Assembly (NCBI RefSeq): GCF_024496085.1
Contig: NZ_CP101751.1
Location: 2,790,001-2,854,000 of the forward strand
Direction of reading: 5' to 3'
DNA from: Flavobacterium cerinum
GTDB taxonomy: Bacteria; Bacteroidota; Bacteroidia; Flavobacteriales; Flavobacteriaceae
DNA length: 64,000 nucleotides
Each line of letters begins with the position of its first letter. Position 1 is the stretch's first letter. Made by a program: the position numbers and the translations under genes. Under the pieces are notes generated by a model that saw only the letters and a list, made by a program, of their open reading frames with translations, was not told the origin of the DNA and ran no database searches. This document shows, one piece after another, positions 7,774-18,100 of this stretch.

Positions 7774-9465
7774 CTAGCGGGAATATTTCCTTTTTCTAAG
7801 GAAAGTAAACAATAGTCCGAATATGGCCAGTACAACTATTGGTAATCCGACAGTTAGAATCTGTATCATACTATAACTGTCGTAAACTTTCTGTTTGTCC
7901 AGCAACGGTAAATCAACATCTTTACTTCTAATGTTAATAAGTCCGGTGTCATCCAGTAAATAATTCACACAGTTTAATAGAAATTCCTTATTGCCGTAAA
8001 GATTGTTGGTCCATTTGTCATATCCCAGTTCCAAAGGTTGGTAAGCCTGATCCAATTGGTTTTTAATAAGATCACCATCTGAGATTACAATCATTTTACC
8101 GGCTTTGCCCGTTGTCTTATACGTACTGTCTTTAAACGGTAATATACGGTTTTCGTACATCGATTTGAATTTACCTTCCAGTAAAACCGAAACCGGTATA
8201 CGTCCGCCACCCGGATAATCTTTCGGGTTGGTTTCTTCCGTTACCATATTCAAACTCACTTCAACCGGTGTACCTACAGATTTGGAATATTGCGAAGATT
8301 CCAATAAAATAGTTTTCTTGATACCGTTCTTTAATGTGTCGATCGGATTTGCAAATTCAAAGCGAACACCTTCAATATTTTTTACAATCGGATTTTGAGA
8401 TTGCGGATATACAAAAGGGGAGTATTTCCAGAAATACTGTTCATATTGAGTTGCGCTGCCTCGTTCTCCGGAAGCAAGTTTTATCGGAGCTGCCTGTTCG
8501 TCTTTTACTAATGCCGGGCTGATTCGGATACCGTATTTAAAGAACATGTCATTCAGATTCAGATCTCTCGGAAAAGCAAGAATAGTTCCGGCATCGTTAT
8601 ATAAACTATCCATTTCAGCTTGAACAGCATCTACAAGCCATAACGTTTTACCGCCATTTACAATATATTGATCAAGGGCTTGCTTTTCCTCTTCCGTAAA
8701 TTTTTCGGTTGGTTTAGCGATTACCGCCAGATCGTATTTTTTAAGCGCCTCAACGGTTTTAACCGGGTTTTTAGCAATTGAATCCATCGTAAACGGACCA
8801 ATATAATAGCTTTCGCGAATGGTCTTCAGGAAGTCGGCAATTTGCAATTCATGTAATTCACCGTTACCTTTAATGATGGCAATTTTCTTTTCCTTGCTTT
8901 TGGAAATCTTATTGAAAGCATCGGCAAAAGCATATTCCAAATGCTGAACGGAGCTGATTACCTTTTCCTCAGTGGTAGCGCCCATCATATTTTTAAGCAA
9001 CTGTATTTTGGTGCTTTTATCGTTATAGGTCGCAATAGCCCACGGAAAAACCACTTCCTGCGATTGTTTTCCGCGATCGTCAACGGTAATACTGATCGGA
9101 TTTAAACCGCGTTGGTACAACATTTTCATGTTGGCTTCACGCTCTTCCTCTTTTTCAAGCGGATTGACAAACTGGAAAATGATATTCGGATTATAGGCTT
9201 TGTATTCTTCTAATATTTGTTTGGTTTCGGCTTGTAATCGTTTAAATTCACCCGGAAACTGACCTTCCAGGAAAACATCAATATACAACGGACTGTCGAT
9301 GCTTTTAATGATTTCCAAAGAGGTTTCCGATAAGGTATAGCGTTTGTCCTGTGTTAAGTCAAAACGTTTAAAAATATAATTACCGATTAAATTGATTGCA
9401 ATAATGGCAATAATAACAATCCCGAACTGTTTCAGATTTTTCTTTTGCTGCGCTTTCATTACCAT
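7774..9465 (-). CDS. gldG: Gliding motility-associated ABC transporter substrate-binding protein GldG
   Basis: A 563-residue protein with a membrane helix at each end (about residues 14-32 and 533-555). Between them lies a large extracytoplasmic domain of the ABC-type uncharacterised transport / GldG family (IDVFLEGQFPGEFKRLQ near the start, GGKTLWLVDAV in the middle, VISDGDLIKNQLD near the end). With GldF and GldA it forms an ABC transporter needed for gliding in Flavobacterium johnsoniae. Its start overlaps the gldF stop by 7 bases, showing translational coupling. gldA is not in the window. A second possible start two codons in (9459) cannot be excluded. Confidence 0.93.
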   Translation of the reverse strand: MVMKAQQKKNLKQFGIVIIAIIAINLIGNYIFKRFDLTQDKRYTLSETSLEIIKSIDSPLYIDVFLEGQFPGEFKRLQAETKQILEEYKAYNPNIIFQFVNPLEKEEEREANMKMLYQRGLNPISITVDDRGKQSQEVVFPWAIATYNDKSTKIQLLKNMMGATTEEKVISSVQHLEYAFADAFNKISKSKEKKIAIIKGNGELHELQIADFLKTIRESYYIGPFTMDSIAKNPVKTVEALKKYDLAVIAKPTEKFTEEEKQALDQYIVNGGKTLWLVDAVQAEMDSLYNDAGTILAFPRDLNLNDMFFKYGIRISPALVKDEQAAPIKLASGERGSATQYEQYFWKYSPFVYPQSQNPIVKNIEGVRFEFANPIDTLKNGIKKTILLESSQYSKSVGTPVEVSLNMVTEETNPKDYPGGGRIPVSVLLEGKFKSMYENRILPFKDSTYKTTGKAGKMIVISDGDLIKNQLDQAYQPLELGYDKWTNNLYGNKEFLLNCVNYLLDDTGLINIRSKDVDLPLLDKQKVYDSYSMIQILTVGLPIVVLAIFGLLFTFLRKRKYSR

Positions 9466-10184
9466 TTCAGAGATTTAAGTTTGTAAACGGTAGCCGATAA
9501 AAACAGTACGGTTACACTGATAAAATAGATAATGTCACGGGTATCGATCACACCGCGGCTCATACTCTTAAAATGATAATCCATTCCAAAGCGGGCAACG
9601 GTATTGCCGAATGCTCCCATAAAGCCTGACATACCTTCGAAACCGAAATAAAACACGAAACAAAGGAAAACAGCAATAATAAAAGCGACAATCTGATTGT
9701 CGGAAAGAGTAGAAGTAAAGATACCGATAGCGGTATAAGATGCGATAAGGAATAAAAGTCCGAAATAAGACCCTAATGTACTTCCCATATCTATATTTCC
9801 TTCCGGATTTCCAAATTGAGAAATTACCATAACATAAATTACGGTAGGCAGTATAGCGATAACAATCAGTAAAAAAGCGCCCAGAAATTTACCGTTTACA
9901 ATCTCCCAGATACTCAAAGGTTTAGTAAGCATCAGTTCAATCGTTCCTTGCTTCTTTTCGTCCGAAAAACTACGCATGGTTACGGCCGGGATAAGAAAAA
10001 TCAAAATCCAGGGTGATAAGGTGAAAAAAGGACTTAAGTCGGCAAAACCGCTTTTAAGAATGTTGAAATCGCCTTCGAATACCCAAAGGAACAGACCGTT
10101 TAACAACAGAAAAATTGCGATAACCAAATAACCTATCGGTGATCCGAAAAAGGATTTGATTTCTCTAAATAATAAGGCTTTCAT
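9459..10184 (-). CDS. gldF: Gliding motility-associated ABC transporter permease GldF
   Basis: A 241-residue permease with six predicted membrane helices, starting near IGYLVIAIFLLLNGLFLWVF. The cytoplasmic RSFSDEKKQGTIELMLTKP loop is the hallmark of ABC-2 type permeases such as NosY and GldF. It lies directly upstream of, and overlaps, gldG. The pair is the gliding ABC transporter, and its presence supports assignment to a gliding-lineage flavobacterium. Confidence 0.95.
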   Translation of the reverse strand: MKALLFREIKSFFGSPIGYLVIAIFLLLNGLFLWVFEGDFNILKSGFADLSPFFTLSPWILIFLIPAVTMRSFSDEKKQGTIELMLTKPLSIWEIVNGKFLGAFLLIVIAILPTVIYVMVISQFGNPEGNIDMGSTLGSYFGLLFLIASYTAIGIFTSTLSDNQIVAFIIAVFLCFVFYFGFEGMSGFMGAFGNTVARFGMDYHFKSMSRGVIDTRDIIYFISVTVLFLSATVYKLKSLKW

Positions 10185-10206
10185 TTATTTTTTGTACGTT
10201 TTATAT

Positions 10207-10503
10207 TTATTCCAGACTAACCAGTTTATCAACGCTCCAGGCTTCCGGTTTGGCATTAAAAAATTGCTTTGTATAAGCCCAAACTTCAATGAAAAGCTCC
10301 GAATTCCGGTAATTTTCCAAATCGGTTTCTGCTTCCCAATAACTATAGGTGAAGAAAACCGACGGGTTATTTTTATCCTGATAAAGTTCTAAAAAACGAT
10401 TACCCGGAAAATTGCGTATTTTTTGCTTTACTTCATGAAAATTCGTTAAAAAAGCTTCGATTTTGTCTTCGTGGAAACTCATTTTTACGATGCGTACAAA
10501 CAT
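10207..10503 (-). CDS. Antibiotic biosynthesis monooxygenase (ABM) domain protein
   Basis: 98 residues, the length of a single dimeric alpha+beta ABM barrel domain. It opens MFVRIVKMSFHEDKIEAFL, with the FFTYSYWEAETDLENYRNS strand-helix typical of the family, and the EVW motif follows. Members act as small cofactor-free oxygenases, quinol monooxygenases or heme-degrading enzymes; many have no known substrate. It sits between the SAM hydrolase gene and gldF on the same strand, 22 bases before gldF, so it may be co-transcribed with them. Confidence 0.85.
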   Translation of the reverse strand: MFVRIVKMSFHEDKIEAFLTNFHEVKQKIRNFPGNRFLELYQDKNNPSVFFTYSYWEAETDLENYRNSELFIEVWAYTKQFFNAKPEAWSVDKLVSLE

Positions 10504-10529
10504 AAGGAATTATGAATTAATTTTTGAAA

Positions 10530-11360
10530 TTAGGATTTGAAAATTATAGACACCCGATCACGGAATTTAAGTCCCAGTAATGAAGTGGCAGAACCTACCG
10601 TAGACGGGTTACTTTTATAGATAGCAATTTCAAGAAAATCAGCTTCATTAAAAAGAGCCAGTTTTTCACCTTCGAAGTCTTTTAAGCCGAATTTTTCCGA
10701 AATTTTAAAATCGGAATAGTTCTGATGAATGCTTTTAATGGTTTTGGTACCGAAGCGAACTTCAAACTCCCGACCTCTGGCGGTTTCCTGAATCATTTTA
10801 CGGGAAATATTGGTTACACAGTTACCGAAATGGTCAATGTAAACCACCGATCCGTTAATTGAATTATAATTAGAAGCTACGGTTGCCTGAAGTTCACTCA
10901 TTTCTTTTATACTGTCGGTTTCCCGTCCGATTACATTCATGACGCCTCCTCTTGCTAAATGACAGGCTACTTTTACAAAAACGTCCATATCGGTAGCATT
11001 ATCCGGTAATCGGTCATGTATGTTGATCTCGACAATTTTCTGCGGAACGATTTTCTGTGTCAGTATACTCAGAATACCGTTATCGGCACAAATAAAATAA
11101 TGGTCGTTCCATTGCATGGCAATGTGTTTATTCTCGAAAGTACGCTCAGAATCCACTCCGATCAGGTGAACGGTTCCTTTCGGAAAACTGCTGTAAGCCG
11201 CATTAATAATATAACTGGCCTCGGAAATATTAAACAGATCAATGTTGTGGGAAATGTCAATAATTTGTACGTCAGGATGTTCTGTAATAATCTTACCTTT
11301 CAAAGAACCCACAAAGTGGTCCTTCAGCCCGAAGTCGGTAGTAAGCGTAATTATTGACAT
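10530..11360 (-). CDS. SAM hydroxide adenosyltransferase (S-adenosylmethionine hydrolase, DUF62/SAM hydrolase family)
   Basis: A 276-residue cytosolic enzyme predicted to convert SAM and water to adenosine and methionine, from the fold shared with SAM chlorinases and fluorinases. The N-terminal ITLTTDFGLKDHFVGSLKG and DISHNIDLFNISEASYII blocks, HLIGVDSER, and the central YIDHFGNCVTNI block are conserved family signatures. The second of two adjacent ATGs is used. It is divergent from phoH with about 95 bases between them. Confidence 0.92.
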   Translation of the reverse strand: MSIITLTTDFGLKDHFVGSLKGKIITEHPDVQIIDISHNIDLFNISEASYIINAAYSSFPKGTVHLIGVDSERTFENKHIAMQWNDHYFICADNGILSILTQKIVPQKIVEINIHDRLPDNATDMDVFVKVACHLARGGVMNVIGRETDSIKEMSELQATVASNYNSINGSVVYIDHFGNCVTNISRKMIQETARGREFEVRFGTKTIKSIHQNYSDFKISEKFGLKDFEGEKLALFNEADFLEIAIYKSNPSTVGSATSLLGLKFRDRVSIIFKS

Positions 11361-11403
11361 CATTTTGTTTATAACTATTAAGGGAACTTTCTTTAAAAAT
11401 TGC

Positions 11404-11411
11404 TAGATTTG
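11404..11411 (+). promoter_or_regulatory. Predicted -7 element of the phoH promoter
   Basis: TAGATTTG matches TAnnTTTG and lies 46 bases before the phoH start. A clear TTG is missing upstream, so the call is tentative. Confidence 0.4.
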
Positions 11412-11456
11412 AGATATGCAAAGCTAACTTATTTTTTTAATTAAATCCCGCTGCTT

Positions 11457-12407
11457 TTGAACGAAAGAACCATCGAACTGACAGACATTACCCCTAAAGA
11501 ATTCTGGGGAGCTCAGGACGCTCATCTTGAGATAATTAAAAAATTATACCCGAAATTAAAAATTGTAGCCCGGGGCACGCTGGTGAAAGCCTACGGAGAA
11601 AAGGAAATTTTGGATGAGTTTGAAATGCGTTTTCACCGATTGATGAATCACTTTACACGATACAATTCGATCGATGATAATGTGATCGAAAGAATTGTAC
11701 AGACCAACAGCCAGGACGAACAAAAAATGGCGGATCACGACAAGATCTTGGTGCATGGCATCGGAGGAAAACTGATCAAAGCATTAACGCCGAATCAACA
11801 AAAACTGGTCGATTTTACCATGAAAAATGATATGGTTTTTGCCGTAGGACCTGCCGGAACCGGAAAAACCTACACCGGAGTTGCATTAGCAGTTAAAGCA
11901 TTAAAAGAGAAGCAAGTAAAACGGATCATCTTAACCCGTCCTGCCGTTGAAGCCGGCGAGAATTTAGGATTCCTTCCGGGCGATATGAAAGAAAAACTGG
12001 ACCCGTATATGCAACCTTTATACGATGCGTTGCGCGATATGTTGCCACCGCAAACACTGGAAGATTATCTCCTAAAAGGGGTTATCCAGATTGCACCATT
12101 GGCATTTATGCGTGGCCGTACGCTAGACAATGCTTTTGTTATTCTGGATGAAGCACAAAATACGACGCATTCGCAAATGAAGATGTTCCTAACCCGTATG
12201 GGACGTAATGCCAAGTTTATTATTACCGGAGATCCGGGTCAGGTCGATTTACCGCGACGAACCATTTCCGGACTAAAAGAAGCTTTATTGATTTTAAAAG
12301 ACGTAGAAGGAGTTGGTATTTTATATCTGGACGATAAGGATATTGTGCGCCACCGACTGGTTAAGAAAATCATTGATGCCTATAAGAGTATCGAAAATCA
12401 CGATTAA
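11457..12407 (+). CDS. PhoH family ATPase
   Basis: 316 residues from a TTG start. This start is chosen because MNERTIELTDI is the expected PhoH N-terminus and no nearby ATG gives it. An N-terminal KH/R3H-like segment is followed by a Walker A loop GPAGTGKT near residue 137 and a Walker B-like VILDEAQN. The family couples ATP binding to RNA-related functions, and the target is not settled. A terminator follows 47 bases after the stop. A decayed duplicate of the last 149 bases of this gene lies at 13480-13629. Confidence 0.95.
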   Translation: MNERTIELTDITPKEFWGAQDAHLEIIKKLYPKLKIVARGTLVKAYGEKEILDEFEMRFHRLMNHFTRYNSIDDNVIERIVQTNSQDEQKMADHDKILVHGIGGKLIKALTPNQQKLVDFTMKNDMVFAVGPAGTGKTYTGVALAVKALKEKQVKRIILTRPAVEAGENLGFLPGDMKEKLDPYMQPLYDALRDMLPPQTLEDYLLKGVIQIAPLAFMRGRTLDNAFVILDEAQNTTHSQMKMFLTRMGRNAKFIITGDPGQVDLPRRTISGLKEALLILKDVEGVGILYLDDKDIVRHRLVKKIIDAYKSIENHD

Positions 12408-12453
12408 AATTTACAGGATTACATACCTGTTTAAACAGGCTTGATCAAAAAAT

Positions 12454-12484
12454 TAGCTCTCCTTACAAAGGGAGGGCTTTTTTA
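12454..12484 (+). terminator. Terminator of phoH
   Basis: AGCTCTCCTT pairs with AGGGAGGGCT (with G-U pairs) over a four-base loop, followed by T-rich sequence. Confidence 0.7.
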
Positions 12485-12653
12485 TTAATATGTTGCCCAT
12501 ATTTTTTAGGTTTTTCAAATACTAGTTATTTAAATAAACGCAACATTTAGGTAAAAAAAAAACAGGATAAAATGTTTCATCTTATCCTGTGCAATCTTAT
12601 AGTGAATACTTAATTTAAATACATAATTATTCACATAAAAACGTTTTCAAAAA

Positions 12654-13274
12654 TTATGGGTTTAATGACACCTTAAGTTCTTCTCTATCACTTCCTCTAT
12701 ACAGGGTTAAATAGGCTTTAGATAGATCTGCATCTTTAGGTATTACAAAATAAAATACTCTTTCAGCTTTCTCTCCTTTTTTTAAAACTAGATTATTATT
12801 GTTTGTATCAATATTTACAGCATTAGGATTTGCTTTATAAAATTCTGGTGTAAAAGAAGAGAATCTTTGTATTTTTTCTGCTTTATCATCTATATGAATA
12901 GATAAACTTGTATTCATTCTAGAAAAGCTTCCATCACATAGAAGACTCTCAAGGCCAATGTTTACAGCTAATAATTGTTGATCTTTAGTTGGTGCACGAT
13001 AATCGATATCAGTTTCAGCGAATTTAGCATTTGTAGTATAACTTACAACTGTATATTTTTCTTTTGTATGACTTCCTGTTTGAAATTGTTTATCATAATT
13101 ATTCACACTTTCATCTATAAAAGATGTACCCGATACAGTTGTTTTTGGCTCCGGTCTTACAATGGCAGTGGGGGTTTCTGTAGTTGGTTCCTCAGTTTGC
13201 TCCTGTGTTTGTTCTTTTTTACAAGATGTCAAGGTCAGTGCACTTGCTAAAATTAAAATGCTAATTTTTTTCAT
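12654..13274 (-). CDS. Lipoprotein with a DUF4352-like domain
   Basis: 206 residues. A type II signal peptide (MKKISILILASALTLTSC) precedes a Thr/Glu/Pro-rich linker (about 22-48). The C-terminal domain has the pattern of an immunoglobulin-like DUF4352 domain: a QQLLAVNIGLESLL strand, then KGEKAERVFYFVIPKDADLSKAYLTL. The function is unknown. It lies between intact phoH and a decayed copy of the phoH 3' end, so the gene appears to have arrived or been rearranged together with that duplication. The flanking DNA is AT-rich. Confidence 0.8.
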   Translation of the reverse strand: MKKISILILASALTLTSCKKEQTQEQTEEPTTETPTAIVRPEPKTTVSGTSFIDESVNNYDKQFQTGSHTKEKYTVVSYTTNAKFAETDIDYRAPTKDQQLLAVNIGLESLLCDGSFSRMNTSLSIHIDDKAEKIQRFSSFTPEFYKANPNAVNIDTNNNNLVLKKGEKAERVFYFVIPKDADLSKAYLTLYRGSDREELKVSLNP

Positions 13275-13479
13275 AATTTAAAATAGTGTTAATATAATGA
13301 TTAATAGGATAAAGATATAATAATAATCTTTAATAATGTAAGAAAATTCATAAAAAATATAAAAGGATAATTTTAAAAGTTACCTAATTAAACAAAGTGT
13401 TTTATTTAAACTCAGTGGGTGTAATTAATTGAAATAAAATAATTTTATCAGATATTAGTTAAAACACTGAAATTCAGAG

Positions 13480-13629
13480 GAACCATTTCCGGACTAAAAG
13501 AAGCTTTATTGATTTTAAAAGATGGGGAAGGAGTCGGTATTTTATATCTGGATGATTAAGGATATTGCAGGCCACTGATTGGTTAAGAAAATCATTGATG
13601 CCTATAAGAGTATTGAAAATCACGATTAA
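13480..13629 (+). pseudogene. Decayed duplicate of the phoH 3' end
   Basis: 150 bases align with 12259-12407, the last 49 codons of phoH including the stop. I count about 11 mismatches and one inserted T (about 92% identity). The insertion, at GATGATTAAGG versus GACGATAAGG, creates an in-frame TAA and shifts the frame. Similarity starts and stops abruptly at its left end and finishes at the stop codon. It cannot encode a working PhoH. The intact copy stands 1.07 kb upstream with a lipoprotein gene between them. Confidence 0.93.
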
Positions 13630-13668
13630 ACACAATAAAATCGTCCGCTATAAGAAGGGTGGTTTTTT

Positions 13669-13699
13669 TTGGTAGCAGTAAGGTTTTTATTTACTTTTG
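13669..13699 (+). promoter_or_regulatory. Predicted purC promoter
   Basis: TTG at 13669-13671, a 20-base spacer and TACTTTTG at 13692-13699 give a full match to the Bacteroidota promoter consensus, with the purC ATG 32 bases downstream. This also argues against any start codon upstream of 13731. Confidence 0.7.
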
Positions 13700-13730
13700 C
13701 ACCTTTATAACAACTAACTACAAACGTTCT

Positions 13731-14681
13731 ATGAACACAATCACAACAACAAATTTTAACTTTCCGGGCCAAAAATCCGTATACCGCGGTAAAGTAAGGG
13801 AAGTTTACAATATCAACGACGAACTTTTAGTTATGGTAGCCACCGATCGTCTTTCGGCTTTTGATGTGGTAATGCCTAAAGGAATTCCGTATAAAGGGCA
13901 AATCCTGAATCAGATTGCTACTAAATTTATGCATTTAACTTCAGACATTGTTCCGAACTGGTTAATCGCAACACCTGATCCGAATGTAGCTGTTGGCCAT
14001 TTATGCCAGCCGTTTAAAGTCGAAATGGTAATTAGAGGTTATCTTTCAGGACATGCGGCACGAGAATATGCAGCAGGAAAAAGAATTCTTTGCGGGGTAA
14101 CAATGCCGGAAGGATTAAAAGAGAACGACAAATTCCCGGAACCGATTATTACACCTTCAACCAAAGCAGACAATGGTGAACATGATGAAGACATTTCACG
14201 TGAAGCCATTTTAGCAAAAGGAATTGTTTCGGAAGCTGATTATATCATCTTAGAACAATATACACGGGCATTATTCCAAAGAGGAACTGAAATTGCTTCT
14301 AGTAAAGGATTAATCCTTGTAGATACCAAGTATGAATTCGGAAAAACGAAAGACGGAAAAATCGTTTTGATTGACGAAATTCACACCCCGGATTCGTCCC
14401 GTTATTTTTATGCAGACGGTTATCAGGAAAGACAAGCCAGAGGAGAAGCGCAAAAGCAATTATCTAAGGAGTTTGTACGTCAATGGTTAATAGCGAATGG
14501 CTTTCAAGGAAAAGAAGGACAACAGATTCCGGAAATGACCGACGAATATATTGCTACGGTTTCAGAACGTTATATTGAATTATATGAAAATATTTTAGGA
14601 GAATCGTTTGTAAAAGCGGATATTTCAAGTATTAATGAGCGCATTGAAAAAAATGTTGTAGCATTTTTAAATGACAAATAA
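13731..14681 (+). CDS. purC: Phosphoribosylaminoimidazole-succinocarboxamide synthase (SAICAR synthetase)
   Basis: Purine-pathway enzyme joining CAIR and aspartate with ATP. 316 residues from ATG 13731 ([16 protein letters not shown]). A 24-residue in-frame extension to 13659 is rejected because it runs through the promoter. The ATP-grasp-like features [42 protein letters not shown] and [14 protein letters not shown] match the longer (about 300 residue) PurC form. Monocistronic, with a strong terminator. Confidence 0.97.
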   Translation: MNTITTTNFNFPGQKSVYRGKVREVYNINDELLVMVATDRLSAFDVVMPKGIPYKGQILNQIATKFMHLTSDIVPNWLIATPDPNVAVGHLCQPFKVEMVIRGYLSGHAAREYAAGKRILCGVTMPEGLKENDKFPEPIITPSTKADNGEHDEDISREAILAKGIVSEADYIILEQYTRALFQRGTEIASSKGLILVDTKYEFGKTKDGKIVLIDEIHTPDSSRYFYADGYQERQARGEAQKQLSKEFVRQWLIANGFQGKEGQQIPEMTDEYIATVSERYIELYENILGESFVKADISSINERIEKNVVAFLNDK

Positions 14682-14700
14682 GAATAAAAGTAATAATACA

Positions 14701-14736
14701 AAGGGCTGTTTCAATTTTGAGACAGCCCTTTTTTAT
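14701..14736 (+). terminator. Terminator of purC
   Basis: AAGGGCTGTTTCA pairs with TGAGACAGCCCTT over a short loop, followed by TTTTTATTG. Confidence 0.85.
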
Positions 14737-15196
14737 TGTATAGCATTAAAAAAGTCAAATATTTATATATAACGGCCAATTAAAAACAGAAAAAATAAAT
14801 TGCAAAAAATTGAATTAACTTACTTCTGGTTTTCACTTTTAAACTACTTAAATAGTGGTTTATAGCAATTTTTAAATTTATATGATCATTATTTTTCTAG
14901 AAAAGAAAATCATATGGATTTCAAATGAAGATACGCTTTATCTGAGAATATAACGTATATAATATTCCCTTTATATTTAATAAAACGATACTTCAATTAT
15001 TATCCGAGAGAGTTAGTTAGCCAAGACTAAATGACTTTACAAAAGCTTGAAAACCTTCCTCCATAATTTTCCGAATATTTTAATACCCGACAACAACCTA
15101 CCTCATTTTCTTTCAGCTGAAAAAATCCCTATTCAAAATGGAGTCAATAGGACTTCATACAAAAAACAATTTATAAACGCTTAAAAAATTAAATTT
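14737..15196. other. AT-rich leader region before the giant toxin-like gene
   Basis: 460 bases with no ORF of note and no recognisable RNA. A weak inverted repeat (AAACTACT / AGTGGTTT around 14841-14861) is visible. No complete TTG-N19-TAnnTTTG promoter was found, although TATAATATTCCC-type AT-rich stretches occur. It may hold the promoter and regulatory sites of the downstream gene. Confidence 0.5.
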
Positions 15197-18100
15197 ATGC
15201 CACCACCACCTATTGTTACCTGGGAAGTACTTCAGAATCAGATTTTAGCTACGGCAACCACTGAAGTAATAAGAAAGCTACTTAAAAAATTGTGTGATAA
15301 CAATATACTGTTTTTAATGTTGAAGGAGTCTCTTAAAACCTATCATAATAAGACGGAGTATGAAAAACTGGAAGAAGAAGGATTCCGAATTCTGACAGAG
15401 TTATATAAGTATGTTAGTGACATATCCGGCTGGGAATTTGAAGGACTTCCCCTAGAGGCAATGTTTGATTCTGATGAGGACAGTAATACTTTTCGAGGTG
15501 TTTTTGAGGAATTAATTTCCGTTATAAAAAGTAATATTCTTGCTATCGGAATAAAAAATTCTGAATTGGATGATAGCTTTCATTTTGTCAACATTGCATC
15601 CGATTTTTCAGTATTCGAACTCGGTAATTTAGAAGCCTGGATAATTGCACTGAACAGAAAAGAAAGCCCTCCGGCAATTAATTTCTGGATTGATAAGGAT
15701 AATCTTCTTATCAATGAATTATATGCCGAAATCAGTAAAATCGCTGCCCGTCGTGCAATGAATACATGGAGAGCTACTTATCCGGAAAGAGCACCTGTTT
15801 TGCAAAGAATAAGGGATGAAAGAGGGCGATATGAATTAGCTAAGGATCGGTATCAAAATAATCCGTCACAGGAATTATTACAATATGTAAGAATAGTACT
15901 TCGGAATTTGAGACAATTAGAAGAAGGGGCATACCAATTTTTAGATGAGTTTAAGGAAATGACGGCAGCAGAAGGGATTATGATTCAGAATGAAGTCTAC
16001 GATTTTATAAGAACACAGCCTCGTGAAGAATGGAATAACCTTCGTTTACGTTTTATGCAGGAACATTTACAGGTACCGGAAGAAAACATATTGATGTATA
16101 CTCAAAAATTAGAAAAAGAAAAACGATTAATAGACAAAGTACAGGATGAACTTTCTCCAAAATATCCAAATTTGATTTTTCATGATATTGAGGAAGCTTT
16201 TGATATAGAACCAGCTTTGACACGTTTTTATAATCGGGAGTTATTATTGCGTATGGATCCGAGAAGGGCATACAATTGCTTTATTTTAATGATATTAAAA
16301 CTTAAGGGCGGCAATGTAATGGGAACCAAAATTGTACCGCCATTGGACAGAAGCATCCAGAATATCATAGACGGACATACGATCAGAACAGTAGAATTAC
16401 CGAATGGACAATCTCAAATTCAAATTCTTTATGAAGATAAAAACGCTATAGAATCTTCTATCAAAGAGCGCATAATAAAACGAAAGATTCTAAAAATAAG
16501 ACCGGATGAAGAAATAGATATTTGTTATAATGCTGCGCTACCGGTAGATCGACAAATAATTGACGCTATATGGCAAGCAATTGAAATTTTGCCGGCTGAT
16601 ATTTTGTTCCGGTCAATGGAACCGAATTATTCGTTTAAAAATCTTGTAAAATCTACAGATGAAGATTATTTTAATTGGGAATTACCTCCTGATTTTAGTA
16701 TAGTTAGTGCGAATAACGATTCACCCGGATTGCAGGCAATGATTGAGCATATGGTGGAATTTAATGGACATATTGAGGAAAATTTATCTTCTTTGGCCAC
16801 AATTAGGACACGATTGGGACTTAGGGATTTAATAGAGATACGATTTGGGACTACTTCGTATGAAAATTTAAATGTGGAAAATCGGGATTTTAAATCGGAT
16901 ACTATTATAGAAGTATGTTTCAATAGAATGGATCGCTTTTTAAAGGTAAATGACTTTATGACAAATATGATTTGTGGTGGTACGGCTATAAATCGTATAC
17001 AGGATATTTTGATTGAAAAACGGTATAATGAAACTTTTTCTTTTTGGTTAATGAAAATTAGAGTAGGGGAAGATTCTCAAGCGTTTAAGTCTTATTTTGT
17101 TAATGATGGTTCCTTGATTCCGGCAAAGGAACTCCATAATTTATTTATTCCTCAGTTCAAAGTATGGATCGATACGGAAAATTTGTTTATGGGGCGTATT
17201 GAAAAAGTTTTACGCTTCCGTGATTTTTTTGACAGAAAGGCGATGCAGTTTTATGAATTGGGAGAAGCGCATTCCGCGGAATCGATTCAGTTTTTACCAC
17301 AGGATTTATTGTTGTCTTCCTATGAATATCCGGAAGGATTGTGTTTGAGCTTGTCGTTACTTCAGGGAATGGCTGATGATTATCTGGATGGCGCTACTAT
17401 TTTTGCCTCGGATATTTCGGCAATATCAGCACTTCAGGTTGATCAGTTCCGCAATCAGTTGTCACAATCAGATGCTCAATCGTATACAGAATATTCCCGA
17501 CAACTACGGGAATTGAATAAAGTGGCCAATAAAAATTTTTTTAATGAAAGCACCTCTGTGTTTCAAAATACCGGAAGTGCCACTTTAGCTACTCTTGAAA
17601 CCGTGTTAAGCAGCCTTACCTTTGAAAGGGAAGTTCGTTATTTACTGACCACGCCCAATCATGGGATGACCTTAAGTCGTAAAGGTGATTTGTATACATT
17701 TTATGATTCCAATATCGGATATGTTCGTTTTGATAGCCAAGAGAAAGTGGGTGCCTTTATCCGGGCTCATCTGGATCTAAAGCATGGATTGGGTACCCAT
17801 TACGGATTAACGGATGCGACTACGGTGAATATCTCCGGCTATACAAACTCCGATTTATGGGCATTTGAAAACGTAAGCTATTTTAGGAGTATCCTTTCAC
17901 AAGGAGGAGCCGAACTAACGGTAGACCGACTTAGTTCATTAGATCGGGAAAACGGTATGCTCAGTATCGGTACAGCCCGTTTTAAGCGTACCGAATTGGT
18001 GGCTATGGGAGGTAAATATAAAGGCTTTGCGATGGATGAGAACACACCGTTTGCCACCGCCGACTTTTGGGATCAAGTGACTTTTGATAGTCAGAAACTC

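Noticed and set aside
12427..12440. CCTGTTTAAACAGG palindrome after phoH
   Set aside because: Short, without the ACAGGTTTT core and followed by a better terminator; not counted in the palindrome family.
13659..13730. 24-residue N-terminal extension of PurC
   Set aside because: It runs through a full consensus promoter (TTG/TACTTTTG) and lacks family similarity; the start at 13731 gives the normal PurC N-terminus.
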